Shown here: one piece after another, positions 1-9,003 of the stretch
Layout of the letters: each line of letters begins with the position of its first letter
Position numbering within the stretch: position 1 is the first letter of the stretch
NCBI GenBank assembly: GCA_016709155.1
Contig: JADJEI010000013.1
Span: 62,001 to 126,000, forward strand
Reading direction: 5' to 3'
Origin: Ignavibacteriales bacterium
Lineage (GTDB): Bacteria > Bacteroidota > Ignavibacteria > Ignavibacteriales > Ignavibacteriaceae
DNA: 64,000 bases
The notes under the pieces: generated by a model
What the model saw: only the letters and a program-made list of their open reading frames with translations
Told to the model about the DNA's origin: nothing
Database searches by the model: none
Made by a program: the position numbers and the translations under genes

Positions 1-1
1 T

Positions 2-565
2 GAGCTTTTATCATTTGTCCCGGGGTTACCGGAAGCATCAAAAGATTTTTATTTAAGCTGCCCCGGACTTGCGGCAACAACAGTATTGTTTGATAATGTT
101 TCCCTCTACATCGAAAATTTTTCTGGCAAGCCTTATACAGAAGAAGAGAACAAAATATTGATGCGCTTTGGAAAAGTATTCCAGCAAACCTATACACGTT
201 TCCTCGATCTGCAAAAAGCAGAGGCACAGGCACGTGAAGCAAAGATTGAAGCGGCATTGGAGCGTACCCGTGCACAAAGCATGATGATGCAACATTCAAA
301 AGAACTGGATGATACATTACGAGTGTTTCATGAACAGGTTTTGCAGTTAGGTATTCCTTCAGCATTTTCATATCTATGGCTGCCTGATGAGGAAAAAGAA
401 AGGCATATCTTTTGGGCTGCGTGGGCAGAAAATAATTCAACAGTTTTCAAAAGTAAAGCCATCAACTATCCCATGGATAGAAATGAACCTGCCACAGCGC
501 AATGTATTATTGACTGGAAAGCACTGAGCCAGTTGTTTCATATCATGTACCTCCGGATGGGGTAG
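2..565 (+). CDS. sensor histidine kinase, 5' part (partial, frameshifted)
   Basis: This is the upstream part of the sensor kinase that continues in the next entry. The reading frame is already open at base 2, so the gene starts before the window. It encodes the end of one sensor module, then the linker RFLDLQKAEAQAREAKIEAA typical of repeated cytoplasmic sensor modules in Bacteroidetes-type kinases, then most of a second module. The frame ends at a TAG near 563, but the frame used from about 529 onward (PVVSYHVPPDGVV) continues the same domain. A 1-nt indel near 525-529 therefore splits one gene. I infer a cytoplasmic sensory role; the ligand is unknown. Confidence 0.75.
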   Translation, partial: ELLSFVPGLPEASKDFYLSCPGLAATTVLFDNVSLYIENFSGKPYTEEENKILMRFGKVFQQTYTRFLDLQKAEAQAREAKIEAALERTRAQSMMMQHSKELDDTLRVFHEQVLQLGIPSAFSYLWLPDEEKERHIFWAAWAENNSTVFKSKAINYPMDRNEPATAQCIIDWKALSQLFHIMYLRMG

Positions 566-3276
566 TAAATTATTTTGCCGCCTGGAATGAATTGATTGTG
601 GGTGTTGAACAACTGCAGCCGCACTATTTTAATGGTGGTCTGTATTATGTAGAGGCTTTTATGAAGTATGGTTGTTTTGGTGTAATGGTAAAGCAGCTAT
701 TGCAAGAGGATGAAAATAAAATACTGGAACGCTTTGCAATTGAATTTGAACGTGCCTTTACCCGTTTTCTCGATCTGCAAAAAGCCGAAGCACAGGCAAG
801 GGAAGCACAAATTGAAGCGGCAATGGAAAAAGTACGTAGCAGGACAATAGGGATGCAGCGAAGCGAGGAATTACAGGATGCTGCTGCATTGATGTTTCAG
901 CAGATAGAATCGCTCGGTGTAAATATTATGGGATGTGGCTTTAATATCTGGGATGAGGACAAAAAAGAAGCGACGGCCTGGATGAGTGGGATGCAGCGTT
1001 TTCAACCACCCTTCAAAACATCAAGCTCAGAAGATATTTTTCTTCGCATATACGAGGCTGCAGAAAAAGGAGAATCATTATTTGTGGAAGAACAGGCCGG
1101 CGATGAAGTTAAAAAGCACTACGAATATATGGCCTCCATTCCTATTTTTAAAAAAATATTAGATCAGCTGGCAGAATCGGGGGGTTCGGTTCCTCCATAT
1201 CAAATAATGCATTGTGCATTTTTCACCCAAGGCTACCTGATGTTCATTTCCCTCCAACAGGTAGTTGAAGCGTATGATATTTTCAAACGCTTCGCCAAAG
1301 TATTTGAGCAGACCTACACCCGTTTCCTCGATCTTCAAAAAGCAGAAGCTCAGGCAAGAGAAGCAAAGATTGAAGCATCTCTCGAAAAGGTGAGAACGGT
1401 TGCTCTTACCATGAAGAAGTCTGATGAAATGCTGGATATAGTTCAGGCTTTATATGAACAATTGATTGAACTTGGTTTTAGTAATATTCGAAACGCTATC
1501 ATTGATATTCATAACGATAACAATGAGACCTTCCTGGATTACGATTACTCGCACGATATGGGAAGAACCGTTACTCTTATGTCATATCAGGATGATCCGA
1601 TTATTGAAAAACAAGTACGTCAGATTGAGTCCAGTAGTGATGCTTTTTTTGAGTTAATTCTTGAGGGACAGGAATTACAGTATCTAATTGATATGAGATT
1701 AAGAAACGGCGAAAATGAAGATCCGCGGCTCCGGCAAATTGAACAACTAACCTATAACCTCTACTCTTTTGGAAACGGTGCAATTGGAATTTCTAATTTC
1801 GGCTTGTTGAGTGATGAACAAAAGATAGTGTTGAAACGATTTAGAAATGTATTCGCATTTGCCTACAAACGTTATACTGATATGGTTATTGCAGAAACTC
1901 AAGCGCGTGAAGTTAAAAAGCAAGCCTCGCTGGATAGAATTCGTGCAGAAATTGCATCTATGAGAACATCAGAAGACCTTAATCACATCACTCCAATTAT
2001 CTGGCGTGAATTGAAAAATCTCGAAGTTCCATTTATCCGCTGCGGTGTTTTTATTGTTGATGAAGTTAAAGAATATGTCCACGTTTATTTAACAACACCT
2101 GATGGAAAATCATTAGCTGCATTAAATCTATCTTTTGATGCGAATGAACTTACAAGTAACACGGTTTATCACTGGAGGAATAAACAAGTTTTTAAAGAAC
2201 ACTGGACCAAAAAGGAATTTATTAATTGGACAAATTCAATGATAGAGTTGGGACAAGTTAAGAAATCTGAAACTTACCAGGGTTCATCAACTCCACCGGA
2301 AACTCTTGATTTGCACTTTATTCCATTTGCTCAGGGAATGCTTTATGTTGGTGATGTTTCTCCTCTTACAGATGATAAGCTCGGTTTGGTAAAAACTTTA
2401 GCCGAAGCATTTTCGATTGCATATTCACGATATGAAGATTTTAAAAACCTCGAAGATGCTAAAAACCGAGTTGAAGTAACTTTGACAGAATTAAAATCTG
2501 CACAGGCACAGCTTGTTCAAGCAGAAAAACTTGCAAGTCTCGGTCAGCTTACTGCAGGCATTGCGCACGAAATAAAAAATCCACTAAACTTTGTGAATAA
2601 TTTTTCTGAAATAAGCAGTGAATTATTAGAAGAGATGAAAATAGAATTGCAGAATGATAATAAAGACGAAGCCATAGCTATTGCAGAAGATATAAAACAT
2701 AATCTTGAAAAGATAAATCAACATGGCAGGCGCACTGATTCAATTGTAAAAGGAATGCTGCTCCATTCAAGAGGAAGTGCAGGCGAAAAATCTCTAACAA
2801 ATTTAAATGATCTTCTTGACCAGTATGTGAATCTTGCTTATCATGGTTTAAGAGCACAGGATAAAGATTTTAACATCACAATCGAAAAAGATTATGATGA
2901 AACTTTAGAAAAAATAAATGTTGTTCCGCAGGATATTAGCAGAGTATTTTTAAATATAGTTAACAACGGATTTTATGCGGCGAATGAAAAGAAGAAAAAG
3001 AGTGAAAATGATTTTGCGCCAATTCTTAAAGTATCAACTAAGAATTTACCGGACAAAGTTGAAATTAGAATTCGCGATAACGGGAATGGAATTCCGCAAT
3101 CAATAAAGAATAATATCTTCAATCCATTCTTTACTACAAAACCAGCCGGTGAAGGAACCGGTTTAGGTTTATCTTTAAGCTATGACATTATTACAAAAGT
3201 TCACAACGGAGAAATAATATTTGACACAAAAGAAAATGAGTTTACAGAATGCATTATCACAATACCCCGTACCTGA
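529..3276 (+). CDS. sensor histidine kinase with repeated sensor modules, 3' part
   Basis: Continuation of the preceding fragment. Three further modules of roughly 200 residues follow, each introduced by an amphipathic linker of the form R(F/Y)xDxxxAExQARE with its start near 760, 1320 and 1870. The C-terminus is a complete kinase: H-box AHEIKNPLNF near 2566, N-box NIVNNGFYAANEK near 2953, G1 box DNGNGIP near 3075 and G2 box GEGTGLGL near 3151. No membrane segment is visible, so the protein is probably cytoplasmic. Bases before about 1450 look richer in G+C than those after about 1900, which may reflect a mosaic origin. It lies 17 nt upstream of the propeller kinase gene. Confidence 0.85.
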   Translation, partial: PVVSYHVPPDGVVNYFAAWNELIVGVEQLQPHYFNGGLYYVEAFMKYGCFGVMVKQLLQEDENKILERFAIEFERAFTRFLDLQKAEAQAREAQIEAAMEKVRSRTIGMQRSEELQDAAALMFQQIESLGVNIMGCGFNIWDEDKKEATAWMSGMQRFQPPFKTSSSEDIFLRIYEAAEKGESLFVEEQAGDEVKKHYEYMASIPIFKKILDQLAESGGSVPPYQIMHCAFFTQGYLMFISLQQVVEAYDIFKRFAKVFEQTYTRFLDLQKAEAQAREAKIEASLEKVRTVALTMKKSDEMLDIVQALYEQLIELGFSNIRNAIIDIHNDNNETFLDYDYSHDMGRTVTLMSYQDDPIIEKQVRQIESSSDAFFELILEGQELQYLIDMRLRNGENEDPRLRQIEQLTYNLYSFGNGAIGISNFGLLSDEQKIVLKRFRNVFAFAYKRYTDMVIAETQAREVKKQASLDRIRAEIASMRTSEDLNHITPIIWRELKNLEVPFIRCGVFIVDEVKEYVHVYLTTPDGKSLAALNLSFDANELTSNTVYHWRNKQVFKEHWTKKEFINWTNSMIELGQVKKSETYQGSSTPPETLDLHFIPFAQGMLYVGDVSPLTDDKLGLVKTLAEAFSIAYSRYEDFKNLEDAKNRVEVTLTELKSAQAQLVQAEKLASLGQLTAGIAHEIKNPLNFVNNFSEISSELLEEMKIELQNDNKDEAIAIAEDIKHNLEKINQHGRRTDSIVKGMLLHSRGSAGEKSLTNLNDLLDQYVNLAYHGLRAQDKDFNITIEKDYDETLEKINVVPQDISRVFLNIVNNGFYAANEKKKKSENDFAPILKVSTKNLPDKVEIRIRDNGNGIPQSIKNNIFNPFFTTKPAGEGTGLGLSLSYDIITKVHNGEIIFDTKENEFTECIITIPRT

Positions 3277-3293
3277 AGGATGTTGAGCGACAT

Positions 3294-5507
3294 ATGAATA
3301 TTCGAATTGAGAAATACTTAGTAATACTGTTAGTTGCTCTTTCATTTATCAGACTTTCAGCACAAAGCCATAGTATAAGATTTAAAAATCTAGACATTGA
3401 GCAAGGACTTTCACAAAATATGATAAGGGATTTGCTTCAGGATACAAAAGGATTTATGTGGATTGGTACCTGGGATGGATTGAATAGATATGATGGTTAT
3501 AATTTTAAAGTGTATAAACATATTGACGGCGACTCTGCTAGTTTAATTACTAATAAAATAGGATGCTTACTTGAAGATCATAAAGGAAGGTTGTGGATAG
3601 GAACCTTTGGCGGCGGTCTTAGTTTGTTCAACAGAGGAGAAGAATCTTTTACAAATTATGTGCATAATCCGAATGACAGCAAAAGTATTTCCGGTGATCA
3701 GATACTTTCGCTTTTTGAAGACAGCAAGCAGCGCATTTGGGTTGGAATCAGAAATGGCGGCGTAGCTTTAATTGAGGAGGAAAATTCAAAGACAGCTAAT
3801 GATAATAGTTTAAAGTTCATCAATTTTTTAAATGATTCTTCTAACCCGAAAAGCATAGGCGGAACAGGAATTCTGAGCATTACAGAAGATCAATCGGGAA
3901 GTATATGGTTTGGAGCTATTGACGGAACCCTGAATAAACTGAGTGAAATCAATGGGAAATTTGAGTTTACCGAGTTCCGATCGGAATTCAATAATAATAA
4001 CAACCAGCTCGAATTTGTTTTGGAAGATAATCTTCATCCCGGTTTGCTCTGGATTTCAGATTACTACAATGGAGTTATTTGGTTTGATACAAAATCCGAA
4101 AAATTTATTTTCGATTATCCTTACGCAGACCTGAATAAAAATATTCCTTTGTCGGAAGTTCAATCTATTTTTTTTGATAGCGCAGGGCAATACTGGTTGG
4201 GAACTTACGCAAAGGGTATTTACACTTTCAAGCCCGGCAAAGACGCGAAAACATCCGGGCAGTTTGAACATTTTAATTTTGATCCTTCAAATCCGCTGGG
4301 AATTGATGCACCAAATATCACTAATTTTTTTGAAGACAAATCCGGTCTTATGTGGATTGGAACCAATACTAATGGACTTTATATAAACAATACAAGCTCA
4401 AAAAAATTTATCAACTTTCATAACAATGTATTCGATAAAAATTCCTTAGTTAATGATAATGTACTTAGTGTTCTTGAAGACAATAAAGGAAATATTTGGA
4501 TTGGTACTGAATTAGGGTTAGATAAATACGACCCGAATGAAAAAAAATACGCTCATTACAATAGCAGCGGAAGCAGCTCCTCAATCAGTTCAGATATTGT
4601 TTACAGTTTATATCAGGATAAAAATGAAATGATCTGGATTGGCACCGAAGCTGGACTTGATAAATTTAATCCTGCCGACAATTCAATTACTCATTACAAG
4701 CACGATCCGAAAAATATAAATAGCATTAGCAGCGGCGAGATAATAAAAATATTTTCTGATTCCAAAGGTGCGTTGTGGTTAGGAAGCTGGAACGGGGGGT
4801 TGAACAAATTAGTTACTTCTCCAAAAGATAATTCGGTCAGCTTCCTTCATTACAAGTACGATAAAAACGATCCGAACAGTATTAGTGATAACCGGATTAT
4901 GAGCATCGCTGAAAGTCCCGATGGACACATTTGGATAGGAACTTCTGACGGTGGTTTAAATCAGTTGATCTATGACTATTCCATCAATACGGATGGTTCT
5001 TTAAATAAACCAAAATTTGAAAATTATAAGCATAACCCGAAAGACCCGAATAGCCTGAGCAGCAACGATATTAGAACTATTTTTATTGACAAGAATGGTA
5101 CATTGTGGCTCGGTACTTTTGGAGGCGGTCTTAATAAATTCACCCCTCCCAAAATGAAAAATGACGCTGTAAAATTTATTCATTTTCGACAGGGGCAAGG
5201 TCTGGCTAATGATGTTGTCCGAGGAATTCTTCAGGACGAGAATGGCTTCCTTTGGATAGGGACATCTAACGGGCTGTCAAAATTTAATCTGCAGAACAAT
5301 GCATTTCTTAATTTCGATATTTCTGATGGATTGCAAACTGTTAAATTCGAAGACGTTCACTTTAAAAGTAAACGCGAAGGTAAACTTTATTTTGGCGGAA
5401 TCGGCGGGGTGGTGGCATTTAATCCGGCGGAGATCGACATTAATCGGTATAAGCCTTCAATTGTTATATCATCATTCCAGCGCTATAATGTTGATCTTAA
5501 AAAATGA
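3294..5507 (+). CDS. two-component propeller sensor, periplasmic part
   Basis: I chose the ATG at 3294 because it follows AAGGA and opens a clear signal peptide (MNIRIEKYLVILLVALSF...AQS). The mature protein is built of about a dozen Reg_prop repeats with the pattern (L/F)xEDxxGxxWIGTxxGGLxxF, as in the two-component regulator propeller (PF07494) family, which forms a periplasmic ligand-sensing beta-propeller. It stops at TGA 5505-5507 directly after an A6 run. The next frame continues with the Y_Y_Y domain that normally follows this propeller in the same polypeptide. The two entries are therefore most likely one kinase split by a 1-nt indel. Confidence 0.85.
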   Translation: MNIRIEKYLVILLVALSFIRLSAQSHSIRFKNLDIEQGLSQNMIRDLLQDTKGFMWIGTWDGLNRYDGYNFKVYKHIDGDSASLITNKIGCLLEDHKGRLWIGTFGGGLSLFNRGEESFTNYVHNPNDSKSISGDQILSLFEDSKQRIWVGIRNGGVALIEEENSKTANDNSLKFINFLNDSSNPKSIGGTGILSITEDQSGSIWFGAIDGTLNKLSEINGKFEFTEFRSEFNNNNNQLEFVLEDNLHPGLLWISDYYNGVIWFDTKSEKFIFDYPYADLNKNIPLSEVQSIFFDSAGQYWLGTYAKGIYTFKPGKDAKTSGQFEHFNFDPSNPLGIDAPNITNFFEDKSGLMWIGTNTNGLYINNTSSKKFINFHNNVFDKNSLVNDNVLSVLEDNKGNIWIGTELGLDKYDPNEKKYAHYNSSGSSSSISSDIVYSLYQDKNEMIWIGTEAGLDKFNPADNSITHYKHDPKNINSISSGEIIKIFSDSKGALWLGSWNGGLNKLVTSPKDNSVSFLHYKYDKNDPNSISDNRIMSIAESPDGHIWIGTSDGGLNQLIYDYSINTDGSLNKPKFENYKHNPKDPNSLSSNDIRTIFIDKNGTLWLGTFGGGLNKFTPPKMKNDAVKFIHFRQGQGLANDVVRGILQDENGFLWIGTSNGLSKFNLQNNAFLNFDISDGLQTVKFEDVHFKSKREGKLYFGGIGGVVAFNPAEIDINRYKPSIVISSFQRYNVDLKK

Positions 5508-7249
5508 TAGATGAAAAAGGTATTTCTGAAAAAAAGGAAATACAGATTTCATACAGAGATAATATTCTCAGTTTTGAATTTTCAGCTTTAAATTTTCTTA
5601 ATTCCTCCCGCAATAATTATTCATATAAATTAGAAGGATACAACGATAACTGGATCGAGCTTGGTACAAAGCGCGAAGTTACTTTCACAAATCTTGATCC
5701 GGGCGAATATACTTTATTTGTCAGAGGTTCAAACAACAATGGAATTTGGAACAAGGAAGGTACAGCACTAAAAATTATTATTACCCCGCCCTGGTGGCGT
5801 TCTAATTTTGCCTTTGCCGGCTATGGGTTGCTTTTAGTTATTGCAATTTTTATGGTTGACAGAATTATGCGCCGGCGGGTTGTAAAACAAGAACGGAATA
5901 AAGCTCAGCTTCGAGAAGCCGAGTTGGTAAAAAATCAAGCCGCAGAACTTGAAACAGTTGATAGATTAGTGAAAGTAATTAATCAAGCTGCAGATCTTGA
6001 AAGCTTATTCAATTCTTTGCTGACGCAGACAATGAATATCATTCCGCAGGCTGAAATGGCTGCTGTTTTTTTGCGGGATAATAAAGATGATCTTTTCAAA
6101 GTTGCATTCACTGCCGGTTATAAAATTACTGCTCTTAAAAATATTTCATTCAGCAGTGAGGAATTAAAACAACGCTATACCAGCAATTCAGAAGAAGTTG
6201 AAAAAGGTATTTACATACTTAACAGAACTTCATTTTTATACGGAGATGAAAAATTATCTCAGTTGAGTAAACCCAACTCAATGCTCGTAATGGCAGTTGA
6301 AAAGGAAAATATTACAGAAGCGTATGTTGTCTTTGATAGTTTCTCGGATAAAAATCCTTTTGATCTTTCAGCCGCAAGATTATTAAACAGATTTCGTGAA
6401 CACGCTGTTTCTGCAATATCAAAAGCGCAGGCAATAAAAACTTTGCAAGAAAAAAATGAAGAAATTCTTAAAACGCAAGAACAGCTTGTAACACAGCAGA
6501 AACTTGCATCGCTTGGTGCATTAACTGCAGGCATTGCACACGAAATAAAAAATCCGCTGAACTTTGTAAATAATTTTTCCGAAGTGAGTCGTGAATTGCT
6601 TGAAGAACTTAAAACCGAATTACAGAAAAAAAACAGCGACGAAATTTTTGAACTGATTGAAGACCTAACTCAAAATCTTGAAAAAATAAATCAACATGGC
6701 AAACGTGCTGATTCAATTGTAAAAGGAATGCTGCTTCATTCAAGAGGAAGCGCGGGAGATAAGTCACTTACAAATTTAAATGAACTGCTCGATCAATATG
6801 TAAATCTTGCTTACCACGGCTTACGAGCTCAGGATAAAGAATTTAACATTACAATCGAAAAAGAATATGACTCAACAATTGGAAAGATAAATATCATTCC
6901 GCAGGATATAAGTAGAGTATTTTTAAATGTAATTAACAACGCCTGTTACGCAGCTAACGACAAGAAACGTAAAAGTGGAGCTGACTTTGCGCCTGTATTA
7001 AAAGTATCGACAAAGAATTTTAATGAAAGTGTAGAAATACGCATTCGTGATAATGGCAGCGGAATCCCGGATTCTGTAAGGAAAAATATTTTTGATCCAT
7101 TCTTCACAACAAAGCCCGCAGGCGATGGAACCGGTCTTGGCTTATCAATCAGCTATGATATTATCGTTAAAGAACATAAAGGTGAATTTAAATTTGTAAG
7201 TGAAGAAGGAAAGTTCACGGAATTTATTATAACAATTCCTAAACAATAA
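5504..7249 (+). CDS. two-component propeller sensor, Y_Y_Y / TM / GAF / histidine kinase part
   Basis: In order: a Y_Y_Y domain (residues about 8-85, YKLEGYNDNWIELG...LDPGEYTLFVRGSNNNG), one membrane segment at about 103-121, a GAF-like region at about 150-310, and a HisKA/HATPase core with His near residue 346 (AHEIKNPLNF), N-box NVINNACYAAND, DNGSGIP and GDGTGLGL. The apparent ATG overlaps the previous stop as ATGA, but the Y_Y_Y domain is normally periplasmic and this fragment has no signal peptide. That argues for fusion to the upstream propeller. The kinase core is closely similar to the kinase ending at 3276, so the operon carries two paralogous catalytic modules. Confidence 0.85.
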   Translation: MIDEKGISEKKEIQISYRDNILSFEFSALNFLNSSRNNYSYKLEGYNDNWIELGTKREVTFTNLDPGEYTLFVRGSNNNGIWNKEGTALKIIITPPWWRSNFAFAGYGLLLVIAIFMVDRIMRRRVVKQERNKAQLREAELVKNQAAELETVDRLVKVINQAADLESLFNSLLTQTMNIIPQAEMAAVFLRDNKDDLFKVAFTAGYKITALKNISFSSEELKQRYTSNSEEVEKGIYILNRTSFLYGDEKLSQLSKPNSMLVMAVEKENITEAYVVFDSFSDKNPFDLSAARLLNRFREHAVSAISKAQAIKTLQEKNEEILKTQEQLVTQQKLASLGALTAGIAHEIKNPLNFVNNFSEVSRELLEELKTELQKKNSDEIFELIEDLTQNLEKINQHGKRADSIVKGMLLHSRGSAGDKSLTNLNELLDQYVNLAYHGLRAQDKEFNITIEKEYDSTIGKINIIPQDISRVFLNVINNACYAANDKKRKSGADFAPVLKVSTKNFNESVEIRIRDNGSGIPDSVRKNIFDPFFTTKPAGDGTGLGLSISYDIIVKEHKGEFKFVSEEGKFTEFIITIPKQ

Positions 7250-7331
7250 TTTTATTCAGAAATGTAAGATCATAAAAATAAATGGATACACTAAAAATTT
7301 TTAATATTAAAAATATCCAACGAGGGAAAAA

Positions 7332-7709
7332 ATGAAACTATTAGTTGTAGATGATGAAAGCGATGTGCAATATTTATTTCAACAAAAATTCCGAAAGGAA
7401 ATAAAAACAGGCGAATTGCAAATCAGTTACGCCTACAATGGGCACTCAGCACTGAAGATGCTTGAATCAATAGAAAATCTTAGCGACTATTTTATTGTAA
7501 CAGATTTAAATATGCCTGAAATGACCGGGCTTGAGCTTCTGAAGGAAATCAAATCACTTTATCCTGAATTAAAAGTGGTTGTGATTACTGCATACGGCGA
7601 TGAACAAAATTTTAATGCGGCAAAACAATTAGGCGCTGAGGATTACTTTACTAAACCGTTACAGTTCGATTTACTTAAAGCAAAGCTAAGTTTTACAGGC
7701 ACAGATTAA
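7332..7709 (+). CDS. stand-alone response regulator receiver (CheY-like)
   Basis: A 125-residue single receiver domain with no output domain. Visible landmarks are the acidic pair in LVVDDESD, the phospho-acceptor Asp58 in VTDLNMPEMTG, the T/A switch region VVITAYG and the conserved Lys in YFTKPL. A GAGGGA ribosome-binding site precedes the ATG. It lies 82 nt downstream of the propeller kinase and 12 nt upstream of the receiver-phosphatase gene, so it is probably a phosphorylation partner of the kinases in the same operon. It could act as a shuttle or phosphate sink; the output is not visible. Confidence 0.92.
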   Translation: MKLLVVDDESDVQYLFQQKFRKEIKTGELQISYAYNGHSALKMLESIENLSDYFIVTDLNMPEMTGLELLKEIKSLYPELKVVVITAYGDEQNFNAAKQLGAEDYFTKPLQFDLLKAKLSFTGTD

Positions 7710-7721
7710 AGGAAATTAAAA

Positions 7722-8891
7722 ATGAATCAGTCAAATATTTTAGTAGTTGATGATGAACCGGATCTGCAGCAGCTTATAGTTCAAAAATTTCGTAGCAAGA
7801 TTAAAGCTAAGGAATATGAATTTCAATTTGCAATGAATGGTGCAGAAGCATTAGAAAAAATTTTAAATGACGAAACAATTTGTCTAATACTAACAGATAT
7901 AAATATGCCCGTAATGGATGGACTGACTCTGCTGACAAAAATAAATGAACTGAATAACAGAATGTTAAGGTCAGTTATCGTTTCTGCTTATGGTGATATG
8001 GAGAATATTAGGACCGCAATGAACAGGGGGGCGTATGATTTTATTACCAAGCCAATCAACTTAAATGATCTTGAAATAACAATTGAAAAATCATTAAAAG
8101 AAATAGAACATTATAAACAAGCTCAAATGAGCAGGGATAAATTAATTGCATTTAAGCAGGAACTTGATATTGCAACTGTTATTCAATCTTCAATCCTTCC
8201 TAAAACTTTTCCTCCCTTCCCTGACAGAAAAGAATTTGATATCTATGCTAAAATGCTTGCAGCTAAAGAAGTCGGCGGCGATCTTTATGATTTTTCCCTA
8301 ATTGATAAATATAGATTAGCAATAGTAATTGGTGATGTATCCGGTAAAGGAATTGCAGCGGCATTGCTTATGGCTGTTTGTAAAACATTATTAAAAGCAA
8401 CAGCATATAAAGGAATGCCAGCCGATAATATTTTAGCCGAGGTTAATAATATTCTTGTAGATGACAGCCCATCAAATATGTTTGTTACAGTATTTTATGG
8501 AGTGCTTGATACACGCAGCGGTGCTTTTGAGTATTGCAACGGCGGGCATAATCCACCTTATCTAATTTCAAAGGACGGAGTAGTTCGCCAGCTTGATAAT
8601 GTTGGCGGACTTCTGTTAGGGGCGATGAAAGACGTTGAGTATCAATCAAATGTAATAATGTTGCAGCCAGGTGAAAGTCTATTTTTTTATACCGATGGCA
8701 TAACCGAAGCATTCAACAAAGCGGAAGATGAGTATGATGTCAAACGACTCTCAGAATTTTTATCAAACAAAAATATATTAAGCGCAACTGAACTTGTGGA
8801 GCATGTTTTTGAAGATGTTAAAATATTTACAGAAGGTGCAGCGCAATCGGATGATATAACTTGTCTTGCATTAAAGTATTTGAGGCAATAA
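7722..8891 (+). CDS. response regulator with SpoIIE/RsbU-type PP2C phosphatase output
   Basis: The 389-residue protein has an N-terminal receiver (residues 1-120, LVVDDEPD, phospho-acceptor in TDINMPVMDG, TKP) and a C-terminal PP2C-type serine phosphatase (about 190-387) with the metal-binding motifs EVGGDLYDF, GDVSGKGIAAALLM, FYTDGITEAFN and SDDITCLAL. Proteins of this architecture typically dephosphorylate an anti-sigma-factor antagonist, linking phosphorelay input to partner switching. No antagonist or anti-sigma gene is visible nearby. It is the last gene of the signalling operon and converges on the gene at 9004. Confidence 0.93.
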   Translation: MNQSNILVVDDEPDLQQLIVQKFRSKIKAKEYEFQFAMNGAEALEKILNDETICLILTDINMPVMDGLTLLTKINELNNRMLRSVIVSAYGDMENIRTAMNRGAYDFITKPINLNDLEITIEKSLKEIEHYKQAQMSRDKLIAFKQELDIATVIQSSILPKTFPPFPDRKEFDIYAKMLAAKEVGGDLYDFSLIDKYRLAIVIGDVSGKGIAAALLMAVCKTLLKATAYKGMPADNILAEVNNILVDDSPSNMFVTVFYGVLDTRSGAFEYCNGGHNPPYLISKDGVVRQLDNVGGLLLGAMKDVEYQSNVIMLQPGESLFFYTDGITEAFNKAEDEYDVKRLSEFLSNKNILSATELVEHVFEDVKIFTEGAAQSDDITCLALKYLRQ

Positions 8892-8926
8892 ATTTTTTAG
8901 AAGTAAAAAACAATGAATCCCGCGAG

Positions 8927-8961
8927 GTGCCGAACGGGGGATTGCCTTTCCCATCCGGCAC
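8927..8961. terminator. GC-rich hairpin between convergent genes
   Basis: GTGCCG and CGGCAC at the ends can pair, with the inner GGGGGA and TTTCCC also able to pair. This GC-rich island (about 8915-8985) sits in an AT-rich intergenic gap between convergent genes, so a bidirectional terminator is possible. No T-run follows, so it may instead be a dispersed palindromic element. Confidence 0.4.
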
Positions 8962-9003
8962 AATGATCTCGGCGGAATTCGATACCATTATACCATTAAA
9001 CGG

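Noticed and set aside
5498..5504. Programmed -1 ribosomal frameshift
   Set aside because: The heptamer (T AAA AAA) does not allow good P-site re-pairing, no downstream structure is evident, and similar indels occur throughout the window.
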